Shown here in pieces: positions 9,190 to 17,201 of a DNA stretch of 64,000 nucleotides. The stretch is from Hahnella aquatica. Lineage in GTDB: Bacteria; Pseudomonadota; Gammaproteobacteria; Burkholderiales; Burkholderiaceae_A. The stretch is from positions 1,302,001 through 1,366,000 of the forward strand of contig OZ239144.1 in the NCBI GenBank assembly GCA_965194505.1. Direction: 5' to 3'. The stretch's first letter is position 1. Each line of letters starts with the position of its first letter. The position numbers and the translations under genes were made by a program. The notes under the pieces are model-generated. The model had not been told where the DNA came from. It did no database searches and saw only the letters and a program-made list of their open reading frames with translations.

Positions 9190-10125
9190 CTAGTACGCCC
9201 GCTGCGTCAACGCATGGGCCAATTGAGAAAGGGCATCGGCCCGCTGGCCCAGTGGCTTGAGTGCGGCCACCGCAGACCGATGCAGGCGCTGTGCATGGGC
9301 ACGGCTCTCGGCCACGCCCAAGAGGCACACAAAGGTGGGCTTGCCCTGGGCAGCGTCTTTTCCGGCGGTCTTGCCAAGCGTGTGCGAATCGGCCTCGGCA
9401 TCGAGCACGTCGTCGATCACCTGAAAGGCCAGGCCGAGGTCGCGTGCATAGGCATCGAGGGCCTCGATGCAGCCCGGGACACTGGCCCGTGGACCAATGA
9501 GGCCGCCCATGATGGCCGCAGCACGAATGAGTGCCCCCGTCTTGAGGGCATGCATGGCCTCGAGGCTTTTCTGGTCGAGCGACTGGCCCACGACCGCAAT
9601 GTCGATGGCCTGGCCGCCCGCCATGCCGAGGGCCCCCGTGGCCCGGGTGGCCACCTGCAGAATCTGAACCAGCCGGTCGGGCGCAATGGGCGCCCGAGAC
9701 AAGAGCTCAAAGCCCAGGGTTTGCAGGGCATCGCCGACGAGCAAGGCCGTGGGCTCATCGTAGGCAATGTGCACGGTGGGCTGTCCGCGCCGCAGGTCGT
9801 CGTCGTCCATGCAAGGCATGTCGTCATGAACCAATGAAAAGGCATGGATGCATTCAATCGCTGCGGCCAGATCGAGTGCCGCAGGCCCTGTCGGGTCTGC
9901 CCCGGTGGACTGGGCTGCAGCCATGACCATCAATCCCCTGGCACGCTTTCCACCATTGAGGACGCCATGGCGCATGGCAGCCCAGAGCCGCTCCAGGGCG
10001 GCGTCTGGCCTGACCGCACCCGCGTGGCAGCGCGGGGTTAGGGCATCAGACAGCCGCGCCTCGAGCACTTGGCGCCAGGCCAGCGGCAGGCCCAGTGCCG
10101 TGTCGGTGGCGGCCACCGCGGTCAA
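9190..10125 (-). CDS. ispA: Farnesyl diphosphate synthase (IspA-type polyprenyl synthetase), 311 aa
   Basis: Builds geranyl and farnesyl diphosphate from C5 units. The first aspartate-rich motif is in LVHDDMPCMDDDDLRRG (DDxxxxD form typical of bacterial FPP synthases), and the second in FQVIDDVLDAEAD. GGKRARG near residue 60 binds the diphosphate. The start overlaps the stop of xseB (ATGA). The xseB-ispA-dxs order is widely conserved in proteobacteria. Confidence 0.95.
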   Translation of the reverse strand: MTAVAATDTALGLPLAWRQVLEARLSDALTPRCHAGAVRPDAALERLWAAMRHGVLNGGKRARGLMVMAAAQSTGADPTGPAALDLAAAIECIHAFSLVHDDMPCMDDDDLRRGQPTVHIAYDEPTALLVGDALQTLGFELLSRAPIAPDRLVQILQVATRATGALGMAGGQAIDIAVVGQSLDQKSLEAMHALKTGALIRAAAIMGGLIGPRASVPGCIEALDAYARDLGLAFQVIDDVLDAEADSHTLGKTAGKDAAQGKPTFVCLLGVAESRAHAQRLHRSAVAALKPLGQRADALSQLAHALTQRAY

Positions 10126-10400
10126 GAGGACTCCAGCTGGTCTCGGCTCACCTCAGAATGGGTGCCCTGGCTGTCGATGAGTTCGATGGTCCGCGCCGCC
10201 TCATCGAGCAGCGACTGCGCACGCTTGAGCAGGGCGGCACCTCGGCCATAGGCCGCAAGGGCCTCGGCCAGGTCGAGTTCGCCAGACTCCAATTGAGCAG
10301 CAATCTGCTCCATGCCGGCGAGCACGTCTTCGAAGCGCATGGCGTCGATGTCGGAATGCGCCGACGGCGTTGTGGGGCTGGATGAGCTGGACTTGGGCAT
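10122..10400 (-). CDS. xseB: Exodeoxyribonuclease VII small subunit, 92 aa
   Basis: Small helical subunit of exonuclease VII. The core RFEDVLAGMEQIAAQLESGEL followed by LAEALAAYGRGAALLKRAQSLLDEA is the family pattern. A serine-rich N-terminus of about 18 residues precedes it. The gene starts the xseB-ispA-dxs-folE2 series and is divergent from the Rieske oxygenase gene, leaving a 98-bp shared control region. Confidence 0.92.
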   Translation of the reverse strand: MPKSSSSSPTTPSAHSDIDAMRFEDVLAGMEQIAAQLESGELDLAEALAAYGRGAALLKRAQSLLDEAARTIELIDSQGTHSEVSRDQLESS

Positions 10401-10458
10401 CCCGAGATTCTAAGGGAGGACAGCCGGTCTTCGGGCTGGACCCAATGCCGATTGCCGC

Positions 10459-10464
10459 TATACT
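10459..10464 (+). promoter_or_regulatory. Candidate -10 element for the Rieske oxygenase gene
   Basis: TATACT, 34 bases before the ATG at 10499, in the xseB/Rieske divergent gap. The -35 position has no convincing hexamer. Weak, sequence-only assignment. Confidence 0.3.
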
Positions 10465-10498
10465 GGGCGGCTTTCCTTGGCTAAAGAGGGGGGATCTG

Positions 10499-11611
10499 AT
10501 GTCGGACGTCGGAACCTTTTCGAGGCTCGAACCGTCGGCTGCACAGTTGCCGGTTTGGGCTTACTTTGACGAGGCGCTTCTCGCCCAAGAGCGCCAGGCC
10601 TGCTTCGCAGCGGGCCCTGGCTATGTTGGCCACCAGCTCATGGTGCCCGATCAAGGCCATTTCCATACGCTCGCACATGAGGACCACGGTCGCGTTCTGA
10701 TGAACCAGGGCGACCGCATCGAACTGCTCTCGAACGTCTGCCGGCACCGCCAGGCCATCATGCTCGAGGGCCGCGGCCAGACGGAGTCGATTGTCTGCCC
10801 GCTGCATCGCTGGACATACGACCTGCAAGGCCAGCTCCTCGGTGCGCCCCATTTTGAGCAAGACCCTTGCCGCCACCTGCGGCGTCAGACGCTCACCCAG
10901 TGGAATGGCCTGCTCTTTGAGGGCAACGCCAGCCTGCTCGACGAGCTCAAGACGGTGCCGTTTTTCAGCCATCTGAAATTCGAGGGCTATGTCTTCGCCA
11001 AGAGCCAGTCCCATCGGTGCCCCTACAACTGGAAGAGCTTCATCGAGGTCTACATGGACGACTACCATGTGGTGCCATTCCATCCGGGCCTGGGCCAGTT
11101 CGTGGACTGCAACTGGCTGCGCTGGCACTTCGGTGAGAACCACAACATCCAGGCCGTGGGCATCACACCGCTCACCGATGCAGCCACCCCGGTCTACAAG
11201 CGCTGGCACGACGAGGTCCTGCGCATGCACGGCGGTCGGCTGCCCGAGTTTGGTGCCATTTGGATGACGATCTATCCCAACATCATGGTCGAGTGGTATC
11301 CCAAGGTGCTGGTGGTGAGCCACCTGCACCCCGTCTCGCCACAAGAGACGCTCAACGTGGTGGAGTTCTATTACCCCGAGGAGATCTTTCACTTCGAGCC
11401 CTCGTACATGCAGGCCCAGCAGGCGGCCTACAACGAGACGGTCATCGAGGACGATGAGATCGCCATTCGAATGGACCGCGGCCGCCGCGCCCTGATGAAG
11501 GCCGGCCGCAACGAGGTGGGCCCCTATCACTCCCCCATGGAAGACGGCATGCTGCACTTCCACGAGTACATGCGCCGCCGCATGGGCGAGGCGCTCGCCC
11601 AGGCACGATGA
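10499..11611 (+). CDS. Rieske [2Fe-2S] aromatic-ring-hydroxylating oxygenase alpha-subunit family protein, 370 aa
   Basis: Two-domain oxygenase-type protein. The N-terminal Rieske domain has the ligand pairs CRH (about residue 81) and CPLH (about residue 101). The C-terminal domain carries the mononuclear-iron motif DDYHVVPFHPGL with the H-x4-H pair. No beta subunit or dedicated reductase is next to it, so the substrate cannot be assigned. The start at 10499 follows AGAGGGGGGAT. The stop overlaps the start of the rhodanese gene, pairing the two. Confidence 0.82.
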   Translation: MSDVGTFSRLEPSAAQLPVWAYFDEALLAQERQACFAAGPGYVGHQLMVPDQGHFHTLAHEDHGRVLMNQGDRIELLSNVCRHRQAIMLEGRGQTESIVCPLHRWTYDLQGQLLGAPHFEQDPCRHLRRQTLTQWNGLLFEGNASLLDELKTVPFFSHLKFEGYVFAKSQSHRCPYNWKSFIEVYMDDYHVVPFHPGLGQFVDCNWLRWHFGENHNIQAVGITPLTDAATPVYKRWHDEVLRMHGGRLPEFGAIWMTIYPNIMVEWYPKVLVVSHLHPVSPQETLNVVEFYYPEEIFHFEPSYMQAQQAAYNETVIEDDEIAIRMDRGRRALMKAGRNEVGPYHSPMEDGMLHFHEYMRRRMGEALAQAR

Positions 11612-12456
11612 ATCCCATCATCACCTGCTCAGAGGTCGTGGGCCATGAGGGGCCCCTGCTGCTCATCGATGTGCGGCACAGCCTCACCGACCCCACCGCC
11701 GGCATCATGGCCTACGCCAAAGGCCACCTGCCCGGGGCGGCGTTCCTCTCGGTCGATGAAGAGCTCAGCGGAGAGCCGAGCCCAGGCAATGGGGGGCGGC
11801 ATCCGCTCCCGCAGCCAGAGGTCCTCGCACAGCGCCTGGCTGAGTTGGGCGCAACCGAAGACACCCTGCTGGTGACCTACGACGACCAGGGCGGGCTCTT
11901 TGCATCACGCTTCTGGTGGCTGGCCCGCTGGATCGGTCACCCGCGGGTGGCGGTGCTCGATGGTGGTCTGCGCGCCTGGATCGAGTCGGGCGGGCCACTC
12001 AAGGCAGACGAGTTCAAGGCATCGAAGGCGGGGAAGATGTCGGTCCGGCCAAGCCTGTGCCCGCGGTGGAACCTCGAGATGATCGAGGCCTGGGTGGCTG
12101 CGGCCTCAGACCAAGAGATCGCCGTGCTGGTCGATGCCCGGGCCGCCGAGCGCTTCCGGGGTGAGGTCGAGCCCATCGACCCCGTGGCCGGTCACATCCC
12201 CGGGGCCATCAACCGCCCTTATATGCACAACCTCGATGACCAGGGCCGTTTCAAGGCGCCGTCGGCCTTGCGAGACGAGTTCACCGCCATGCTCGGCGAG
12301 GCGGACCCAACTTCGGTGGTGCACAGCTGTGGGTCGGGCATCTCGGCCTGCCACAACCTGCTGGCCATGGAGGCCGCGGGACTTGCGGGCAGCGCGCTCT
12401 ACCCCGGTTCTTGGAGTGAATGGTGCGGACGGGCCTCGCCCGCCGCTCGGGGCTAA
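11608..12456 (+). CDS. Thiosulfate/3-mercaptopyruvate-type sulfurtransferase (tandem rhodanese), 282 aa
   Basis: Two rhodanese domains. The first begins around LLIDVRHSLTDP and the second contains the active-site loop HSCGSGISACHNLLAME, where the first cysteine is the expected persulfide carrier. The loop resembles SseA/TST enzymes but I cannot separate thiosulfate from mercaptopyruvate specificity. The start overlaps the Rieske gene stop by four bases, so the two are co-translated. It ends convergent with the FAH-family gene, overlapping by four bases. Confidence 0.88.
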   Translation: MNPIITCSEVVGHEGPLLLIDVRHSLTDPTAGIMAYAKGHLPGAAFLSVDEELSGEPSPGNGGRHPLPQPEVLAQRLAELGATEDTLLVTYDDQGGLFASRFWWLARWIGHPRVAVLDGGLRAWIESGGPLKADEFKASKAGKMSVRPSLCPRWNLEMIEAWVAAASDQEIAVLVDARAAERFRGEVEPIDPVAGHIPGAINRPYMHNLDDQGRFKAPSALRDEFTAMLGEADPTSVVHSCGSGISACHNLLAMEAAGLAGSALYPGSWSEWCGRASPAARG

Positions 12457-13148
12457 ACCAGCCGCAAGACCAAATCGGGCAGGCCCACGGCCTTTGCACG
12501 AATCTCATCACCACGCACCACAGGGCCCACGCCCGCGGGTGTGCCTGTGAAGATGATGTCGCCGGGGGCCAAGGTCCAGGCCTCTGAGATCCTGCAGATC
12601 ATCTCTTCGATGTTCCAGATCATCTGACTCAGATCGCCCGACTGGCGCGTCTCGCCATTCACGGAGAGCGAGATGGCGCCCTGGGTCACCAGGCCGCCGA
12701 ACGCGTCGGCGGGCAGCAGGGGGCCCATGGGCGATGCATGGTCGAATGACTTGCCAATCTCCCAGGGTTTGGCCTGCTTCTTCATCTCGGCCTGGCGGTC
12801 GCGACGGGTCATGTCCAGACCCAGGCCATAGCCCCAAATGGCCGCGCGGGCCTCTTGGGCCGAGAGCTTGCTGCCCCCCGCATGCAGGGCGACCACCAGC
12901 TCCACCTCATGGTGCAGGTCGTCGGTGAGCGAGGGGTAAGGCCAGTCGGCCGAGGCGTTTGGCGGACATTCAAAGAGGGTGTCGGGCGGCTTGATGAAGA
13001 AGAAGGGAGGCTCGCGGCCCGTGTCGCCCATCTCCTTGGCATGGTCGGCGTAATTGCGACCCACACAATACACGCGGCGCACCGGAAAACGTTCCGTGGA
13101 ATGGAGGATCGGCAGTGAGACCAGAGGGACAACGGGGGGTTTCTGCAT
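12453..13148 (-). CDS. Fumarylacetoacetate hydrolase family protein (fumarylpyruvate hydrolase-like), about 231 aa
   Basis: FAH-fold hydrolase. YCVGRNYADHAKEMG, the metal-binding HHEVELVVAL, WEIGKSFDHASP and the C-terminal PGDIIFTGTPAGVGPV are family hallmarks; the pattern resembles fumarylpyruvate hydrolases and related acylpyruvases, but the substrate is not proven. The ATG at 13148 fits homologues better than the upstream TTG at 13178, which would overlap the dnaB stop. It is the last gene of the rpsF-priB-rpsR-rplI-dnaB run. Confidence 0.85.
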   Translation of the reverse strand: MQKPPVVPLVSLPILHSTERFPVRRVYCVGRNYADHAKEMGDTGREPPFFFIKPPDTLFECPPNASADWPYPSLTDDLHHEVELVVALHAGGSKLSAQEARAAIWGYGLGLDMTRRDRQAEMKKQAKPWEIGKSFDHASPMGPLLPADAFGGLVTQGAISLSVNGETRQSGDLSQMIWNIEEMICRISEAWTLAPGDIIFTGTPAGVGPVVRGDEIRAKAVGLPDLVLRLV

Positions 13149-13174
13149 GGGTCTGGACGTGAATGGAGGGTTGA

Positions 13175-14560
13175 TCAATAGCCGCCGCCATAGCCCGTGG
13201 GTGCGGGTGGCGCGTGGTTGTCGAACTTGGTGAACTGGCCCAGGAAGGTGAGACGCACCACGCCAATCGGGCCGTTTCGTTGCTTGCCGATGATGATCTC
13301 GGCCACGCCCTTGTCGGGGGAATCCGGCCGGTAGACCTCATCGCGGTAGATGAAGAGAATGACATCCGCGTCTTGCTCGATGGCACCACTCTCGCGCAGA
13401 TCACTCATCACGGGCCGCTTGTCGGTGCGCTGCTCCACGGTTCGATTGAGCTGGGACAGCGCAATGACAGGGCAATTGAGCTCCTTGGCCAGGCTCTTGA
13501 GCGATCGGGTGATCTCGGAAATTTCGGTGGTGCGGTTCTCAGCGCCCGCGCTCGAGCCACTCATGAGCTGAATGTAATCCACCACAATCAGCTTGAGGCC
13601 ACCGGCCATGCGGGCCATGCGACGCGCCCGCGAGCGAAGCTCGAGGGGATTGAGGGCCGGGGTTTCATCAATGTAGGCCTGCACACCCTGCAGCCGCTTG
13701 ACCGCATGGGTGAGACGATCCCAGTCGTCTTCCTGGAGCCGCCCCGTTCGCAGCCGCTGGGCATCGATGCGCCCGACCGAGCAGAGCATGCGCAGCACCA
13801 GCTGCTCAGCGCCCATCTCCATGCTGAAGACGGCGATCGGCAGGCCTTGGTCAATGGCCACATGCTCGGCGAGATTCAGCGCAAAGGAGGTCTTTCCCAT
13901 GCTCGGGCGGCCCGCCACGATGATGAGGTCTCCGCCGTGCATGCCTGCCGTTTTCTGGTCGAGGTCGACAAAGCCCGAGGGCACACCCGTGACATCGGAG
14001 GGATTCGGATGGCTGGCGAGCTCGTCGATCCGCTTGACCACACTCTTGACGAGTTCATCGAAGCGTTGGGCCTCATGCTGGCCGCGGGCCCCCTCCTCCC
14101 CGATCCGAAAAATCATCGTCTCGGCCTCATCCAGGATCTGACGCGTCTCCTTGCCAGCCGGGTTGAGCGCCGTGGTGGCAATGGTGTCGCTCACGCTCAC
14201 AAGCCGACGCAGGATGGAGCGGTCTCGAACAATTTCCGCATAGCGCCGAATGTTCGAGGCCGAGGGTGTCTCCTGGGCCAGCGAATTGATGTAGGAGAGG
14301 CCACCTGCATCCTCGGCCTTGCCGATGGACTGCAGGTGCTCGTAGACCGTGACCGCATCGGCCGGCCGGGCCTGCTCGACGAGCCGGTTGATGGCGGCGT
14401 AGATCAGCCGATGGTCGGCCCGATAAAAATCGGTGTCGCGAAGGAGATCGCCGATGCGATCCCAGGCGGTGTTGTCGAGCAGCAGGCCACCGAGAACCGC
14501 GGCCTCCGCCTCTACAGACTGGGGCGGGAGCCGCAGGGCGGCCGTCTGATCATCTGACAT
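13175..14560 (-). CDS. dnaB: Replicative DNA helicase DnaB, 461 aa
   Basis: Hexameric replication-fork helicase. The N-terminal domain starts LPPQSVEAEAAVLGGLLLDN; the RecA-like motor has Walker A GRPSMGKTSFALN, then VFSMEMGAEQL, Walker B LIVVDYIQLMSG, the DnaB loop VIALSQLNRTVEQR and the DVILFIYRDEVY region. No intein or insertion is visible. It follows rplI after 26 bases in the classic ribosomal-protein/helicase operon. Confidence 0.97.
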   Translation of the reverse strand: MSDDQTAALRLPPQSVEAEAAVLGGLLLDNTAWDRIGDLLRDTDFYRADHRLIYAAINRLVEQARPADAVTVYEHLQSIGKAEDAGGLSYINSLAQETPSASNIRRYAEIVRDRSILRRLVSVSDTIATTALNPAGKETRQILDEAETMIFRIGEEGARGQHEAQRFDELVKSVVKRIDELASHPNPSDVTGVPSGFVDLDQKTAGMHGGDLIIVAGRPSMGKTSFALNLAEHVAIDQGLPIAVFSMEMGAEQLVLRMLCSVGRIDAQRLRTGRLQEDDWDRLTHAVKRLQGVQAYIDETPALNPLELRSRARRMARMAGGLKLIVVDYIQLMSGSSAGAENRTTEISEITRSLKSLAKELNCPVIALSQLNRTVEQRTDKRPVMSDLRESGAIEQDADVILFIYRDEVYRPDSPDKGVAEIIIGKQRNGPIGVVRLTFLGQFTKFDNHAPPAPTGYGGGY

Positions 14561-14586
14561 GGCCGTAGACCGCCCGGGCAGGCCGC

Positions 14587-15039
14587 TTAAACGGCCTCGC
14601 CGATCACTCGGATGGTGAGCGTGGCCACGGCATCGGTGTGGGGTGCCACCTGAACAGAATGGTCGCCCACCATCTTGAGCGGGCCCTCAGGCAGACGCAC
14701 CTGAGACTTGTTCAATGCATGGCCCATGGCCGTGACCGCCTCAGAGATGTCGAAGTTGGTGACCGAGCCAAAGAGGCGGCCATCCACACCGGCCTTCTGG
14801 CGAATCTCCACCACCAGGCCCTCGAGGCGTTGGGCCACGGTCTGGGCTGCCGCGAGTTTCTCCGCGGCTGCGCGCTCGAGCTCTGCACGGCGGGCTTCGA
14901 ACTCGGCCACGGCCGACTGAGTGGCGCGACGGGCCATGCCCTGGGGGATCAGAAAATTGCGGGCGTAGCCATCTTTCACACGCACGACTTCACCCAGGAG
15001 GCCCAGGTTGGAAATTTTTTCGAGAAGAATGACCTGCAT
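14587..15039 (-). CDS. rplI: 50S ribosomal protein L9, 150 aa
   Basis: Binds 23S rRNA. It begins MQVILLEKISNLG with the GYARNFLIPQGMA motif, followed by the long connecting helix and the C-terminal domain with the DGRLFGSVT segment. The ATG at 15039 has an AGGGG ribosome site; the open frame extends six codons upstream without homology. Third ribosomal gene of the rpsF operon, 14 bases from rpsR. Confidence 0.97.
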   Translation of the reverse strand: MQVILLEKISNLGLLGEVVRVKDGYARNFLIPQGMARRATQSAVAEFEARRAELERAAAEKLAAAQTVAQRLEGLVVEIRQKAGVDGRLFGSVTNFDISEAVTAMGHALNKSQVRLPEGPLKMVGDHSVQVAPHTDAVATLTIRVIGEAV

Positions 15040-15053
15040 AGGGGACCCCTGAA

Positions 15054-15329
15054 TCAATGGTTGTCGGTGAAGGCCAGCAGCGCGAGAAATCGTGCACGCT
15101 TGATGGCGGTGGTGAGCTGACGCTGGTAACGCGCCTCGGTGCCGGTGATGCGGGCCGGGATGATCTTTCCGGTCTCGGTGACGAAGTCACGCAGTGTGTC
15201 GATGTCTTTGTAGTCGATCTGCTCCACCTTGTCGGCCGTGAACCGGCAGACACGCTTGCGCTTGAAGAGGGCAGACTGGGCGTTGCGCTTGGGGCGCTTT
15301 TTGTCGAAAGGTTTCTTTCCGAAAGCCAT
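15054..15329 (-). CDS. rpsR: 30S ribosomal protein S18, 91 aa
   Basis: Core FKRKRVCRFTADKVEQIDYKD and the C-terminal IPARITGTEARYQRQLTTAIKRARFLALL are unmistakable S18. The true start is the ATG at 15329, which shares one base with the priB stop (TAATG) and has a GGAGA ribosome site; the much longer open frame upstream is a shadow of priB. Confidence 0.97.
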   Translation of the reverse strand: MAFGKKPFDKKRPKRNAQSALFKRKRVCRFTADKVEQIDYKDIDTLRDFVTETGKIIPARITGTEARYQRQLTTAIKRARFLALLAFTDNH

Positions 15330-15661
15330 TATGGTTTCTCCGTTTGAAAACTGGTGATGTGAAAAATGAGCCCGCCGGGCCGCTGGGCGAGTGCACTGTC
15401 GGGATGACGTGCAGCAAACCGCGGGGCGACAAAGCCCTTGCAATGGATGCGGCTCTGGGCCGAAAGCCGGGCGAGCCCAGATGCGGCTTCGCCCACGGCC
15501 TTGGCCATCAGGGGAAAGGACAGCTGACGGGTGCTTCCACCCTCAGTGACCTCGGATGCATGCCAGAGTTGCAGTTCCACGCTCGGTTGTCCGGTCGGAT
15601 TGGTTCGCAGGGGGCCCACAGAGAGCACGTCGGCCGTCAGAGACAGCTGGTTCGACGTCAT
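15329..15661 (-). CDS. priB: Primosomal replication protein N (PriB), about 110 aa
   Basis: Single OB-fold, ssDNA-binding partner of the PriA replication-restart system. NQLSLTADVLSVGPLRTNPTG opens the fold, VELQLWHASEV follows, and FHITSF closes it, matching short PriB proteins. Position between rpsF and rpsR is diagnostic. The ATG at 15661 gives normal length, leaving a 53-base gap to rpsF; a longer reading is open but lacks homology. An insert around residues 85-100 makes it slightly longer than E. coli PriB. Confidence 0.88.
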   Translation of the reverse strand: MTSNQLSLTADVLSVGPLRTNPTGQPSVELQLWHASEVTEGGSTRQLSFPLMAKAVGEAASGLARLSAQSRIHCKGFVAPRFAARHPDSALAQRPGGLIFHITSFQTEKP

Positions 15662-15714
15662 GTCCTCGGCGGGTGGCCCCTCGATGGGTTGCTCGGTGAA
15701 AAACTCGCTGGGAA

Positions 15715-16083
15715 TCAGGCCGCGGGCGCAGGTTCGGCTGCGGCCTTGCGAGATTCTTCGCGCTGGATCACTTTGAGCATGGGCGACGGACCCGTCTCGG
15801 GACGATTCATCTTTACCACCAGGTGGCGAAGAACGGCATCGTTGAAACGGAAGGCGTTCTCGAGCTCCTCGAGCTCGGCCTGGCCGCACTCAATGTTCAT
15901 GAGCACGTAATGGGCCTTGGCAACCTTCTCAATGGGATAGGCCAACTGACGACGGCCCCAGTCTTCCAGACGGTGCAGCTTGCCGCCTTGGGCAGTGACC
16001 AGACCGGTGTAGCGCTCGATCATGGCGGGCACCTGCTCGCTCTGATCGGGATGGACAACAAACACCACTTCGTAATGGCGCAT
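15715..16083 (-). CDS. rpsF: 30S ribosomal protein S6, 122 aa
   Basis: MRHYEVVFVVHPDQSEQVPA and the WGRRQLAYPIEKVAKAHYVLMNIE segment are S6 signatures. The C-terminus is extended by an Ala/Glu-rich tail, common in this family. It is the first gene of rpsF-priB-rpsR-rplI-dnaB. A 107-base leader separates it from the predicted promoter and holds a long hairpin described separately. Confidence 0.97.
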   Translation of the reverse strand: MRHYEVVFVVHPDQSEQVPAMIERYTGLVTAQGGKLHRLEDWGRRQLAYPIEKVAKAHYVLMNIECGQAELEELENAFRFNDAVLRHLVVKMNRPETGPSPMLKVIQREESRKAAAEPAPAA

Positions 16084-16128
16084 GGGTAAACCCTTTCTCT
16101 CTTTTTGGACAAAGGCTGCCCGGCCAAC

Positions 16129-16173
16129 GGCGCTTCATTCGAGCGCCTCATTCGAGTTTCGCTCAGAAGCGCC
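16129..16173 (-). promoter_or_regulatory. Stable multi-part hairpin in the rpsF 5' leader (candidate S6:S18 autoregulatory structure)
   Basis: Read on the minus strand, the RNA can form a nested stem: outer arms GGCGCUUC/GAAGCGCC (8 bp), middle arms GAGCG/CGCUC (5 bp) and inner CUC/GAG closed by a GAAU tetraloop, with a 1-versus-4-base internal loop between outer and middle stems. The DNA also shows a 9-base direct repeat TCATTCGAG (16135-16143 and 16148-16156). It ends 45 bases before the rpsF ATG. S6:S18 leader control is known elsewhere; the link here is inference from position. Confidence 0.5.
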
Positions 16174-16197
16174 GGCCAGTGCAGCAAAGAACCGCCA

Positions 16198-16206
16198 ATG
16201 ATAGCA
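16198..16206 (-). promoter_or_regulatory. Candidate extended -10 for the rpsF operon
   Basis: On the minus strand the sequence reads TGCTATCAT, an extended -10, with no convincing -35, as extended -10 promoters permit. Predicted start of transcription is near 16191, about 107 bases before the rpsF ATG and upstream of the leader hairpin. Confidence 0.45.
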
Positions 16207-16247
16207 GAAATGAGGCTTTGGGGGTGCCCGCGGCGGAGGCCCTGGGC

Positions 16248-17201
16248 TCAGGCCACCCCGGTGGGCAGGCTGCGTCCGGCCAGATGGGCCAGCAGGTTCT
16301 CGGCCGCCAGGCCCATCATTCGGCCGCGGGTCGCACGCGATGAGCTGGCGATGTGCGGGGTCAGCACCACGTTGTCCAGGCTGAGGAAGCCCGGGTCGAG
16401 CCTGGGCTCGTTCTCGAAGACATCGAGGCCAGCCGCCCGGATCTGGCCCGCGCGAAGGGATGCGAGCAAGGCCTGATCGTCCACCACGCCGCCCCTGGCA
16501 ATGTTGATCAGGCAGGCCGAGGGCTTCATTTGGGCCAGGTCTGCCGAGCCGATCAGGTGATGGGTGGCCTGTGAGTAAGGCACGACCAGCACGACGAAGT
16601 CGGACTGGCCCAGGAGTTCTTTCTTGCTCACATAGATGGCGCCGTCGGCCTGATCCGAGGGCTTTCGGTTGTGGTAGCGCACGGTCATGCCAAAGCCCTT
16701 GGCCCGGCGGGCAATGGCCCCGCCAATGCGGCCCATGCCCATGATGCCGAGGCTCGCCCCATGCACATCCACGCCGGTGAACTGATCGAAGGCCCAGCCC
16801 GACCACTGGCCCGCGCGGACATACCGCTCGGATTCTGAAAGCCTGCGGGCCGTGGCCATGAGCAGGGCCCAGGCAAAGTCGGCCGTGGTCTCGGTGAGCA
16901 CATCGGGCGTGTTCGACACGCGAATGCCCCGGGCCTGGCAGGCCCCCACATCAATGTTGTTAAAGCCCACGGCACCGGTGGCAATGAGCTTGAGACCCGA
17001 CGCAGCCGCGATGACGTCGGCATCGACCTTGTCGACCACGGTGCAAAAGAGATAGTCGGCCGATGGAATCTTGGCCATGAGCTCGTCCTTCGACCAGAGC
17101 GCGTCCGTCTCCTGATTGTGGGTGACCTCGAAATGCGGCGTGAGCATGTCGAGCACCTCGGGGTAGATGCGTCGGGTGATCAGCAGGCGAGGTTTGCTCA
17201 T
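16248..17201 (-). CDS. D-2-hydroxyacid dehydrogenase (glyoxylate/hydroxypyruvate reductase-like), 317 aa
   Basis: NAD(P)-dependent reductase of 2-keto acids. The Rossmann motif GIMGMGRIGGAIARR lies near residue 152; the catalytic Arg is in NIARGGVVDD, Glu in FENEP, and His in TPHIASSSRATRGRM. The pattern is closest to GyaR/GhrB-type glyoxylate/hydroxypyruvate reductases, but substrate is inferred only. Its start overlaps the lutC-like stop by four bases (ATGA), so the two form a two-gene unit. Confidence 0.88.
   Translation of the reverse strand: MSKPRLLITRRIYPEVLDMLTPHFEVTHNQETDALWSKDELMAKIPSADYLFCTVVDKVDADVIAAASGLKLIATGAVGFNNIDVGACQARGIRVSNTPDVLTETTADFAWALLMATARRLSESERYVRAGQWSGWAFDQFTGVDVHGASLGIMGMGRIGGAIARRAKGFGMTVRYHNRKPSDQADGAIYVSKKELLGQSDFVVLVVPYSQATHHLIGSADLAQMKPSACLINIARGGVVDDQALLASLRAGQIRAAGLDVFENEPRLDPGFLSLDNVVLTPHIASSSRATRGRMMGLAAENLLAHLAGRSLPTGVA

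Noticed and set aside
13214..14557. Plus-strand open frame of 447 codons across dnaB
   Set aside because: Antisense shadow of dnaB; His/Gly/Val-rich composition typical of reverse-strand frames.
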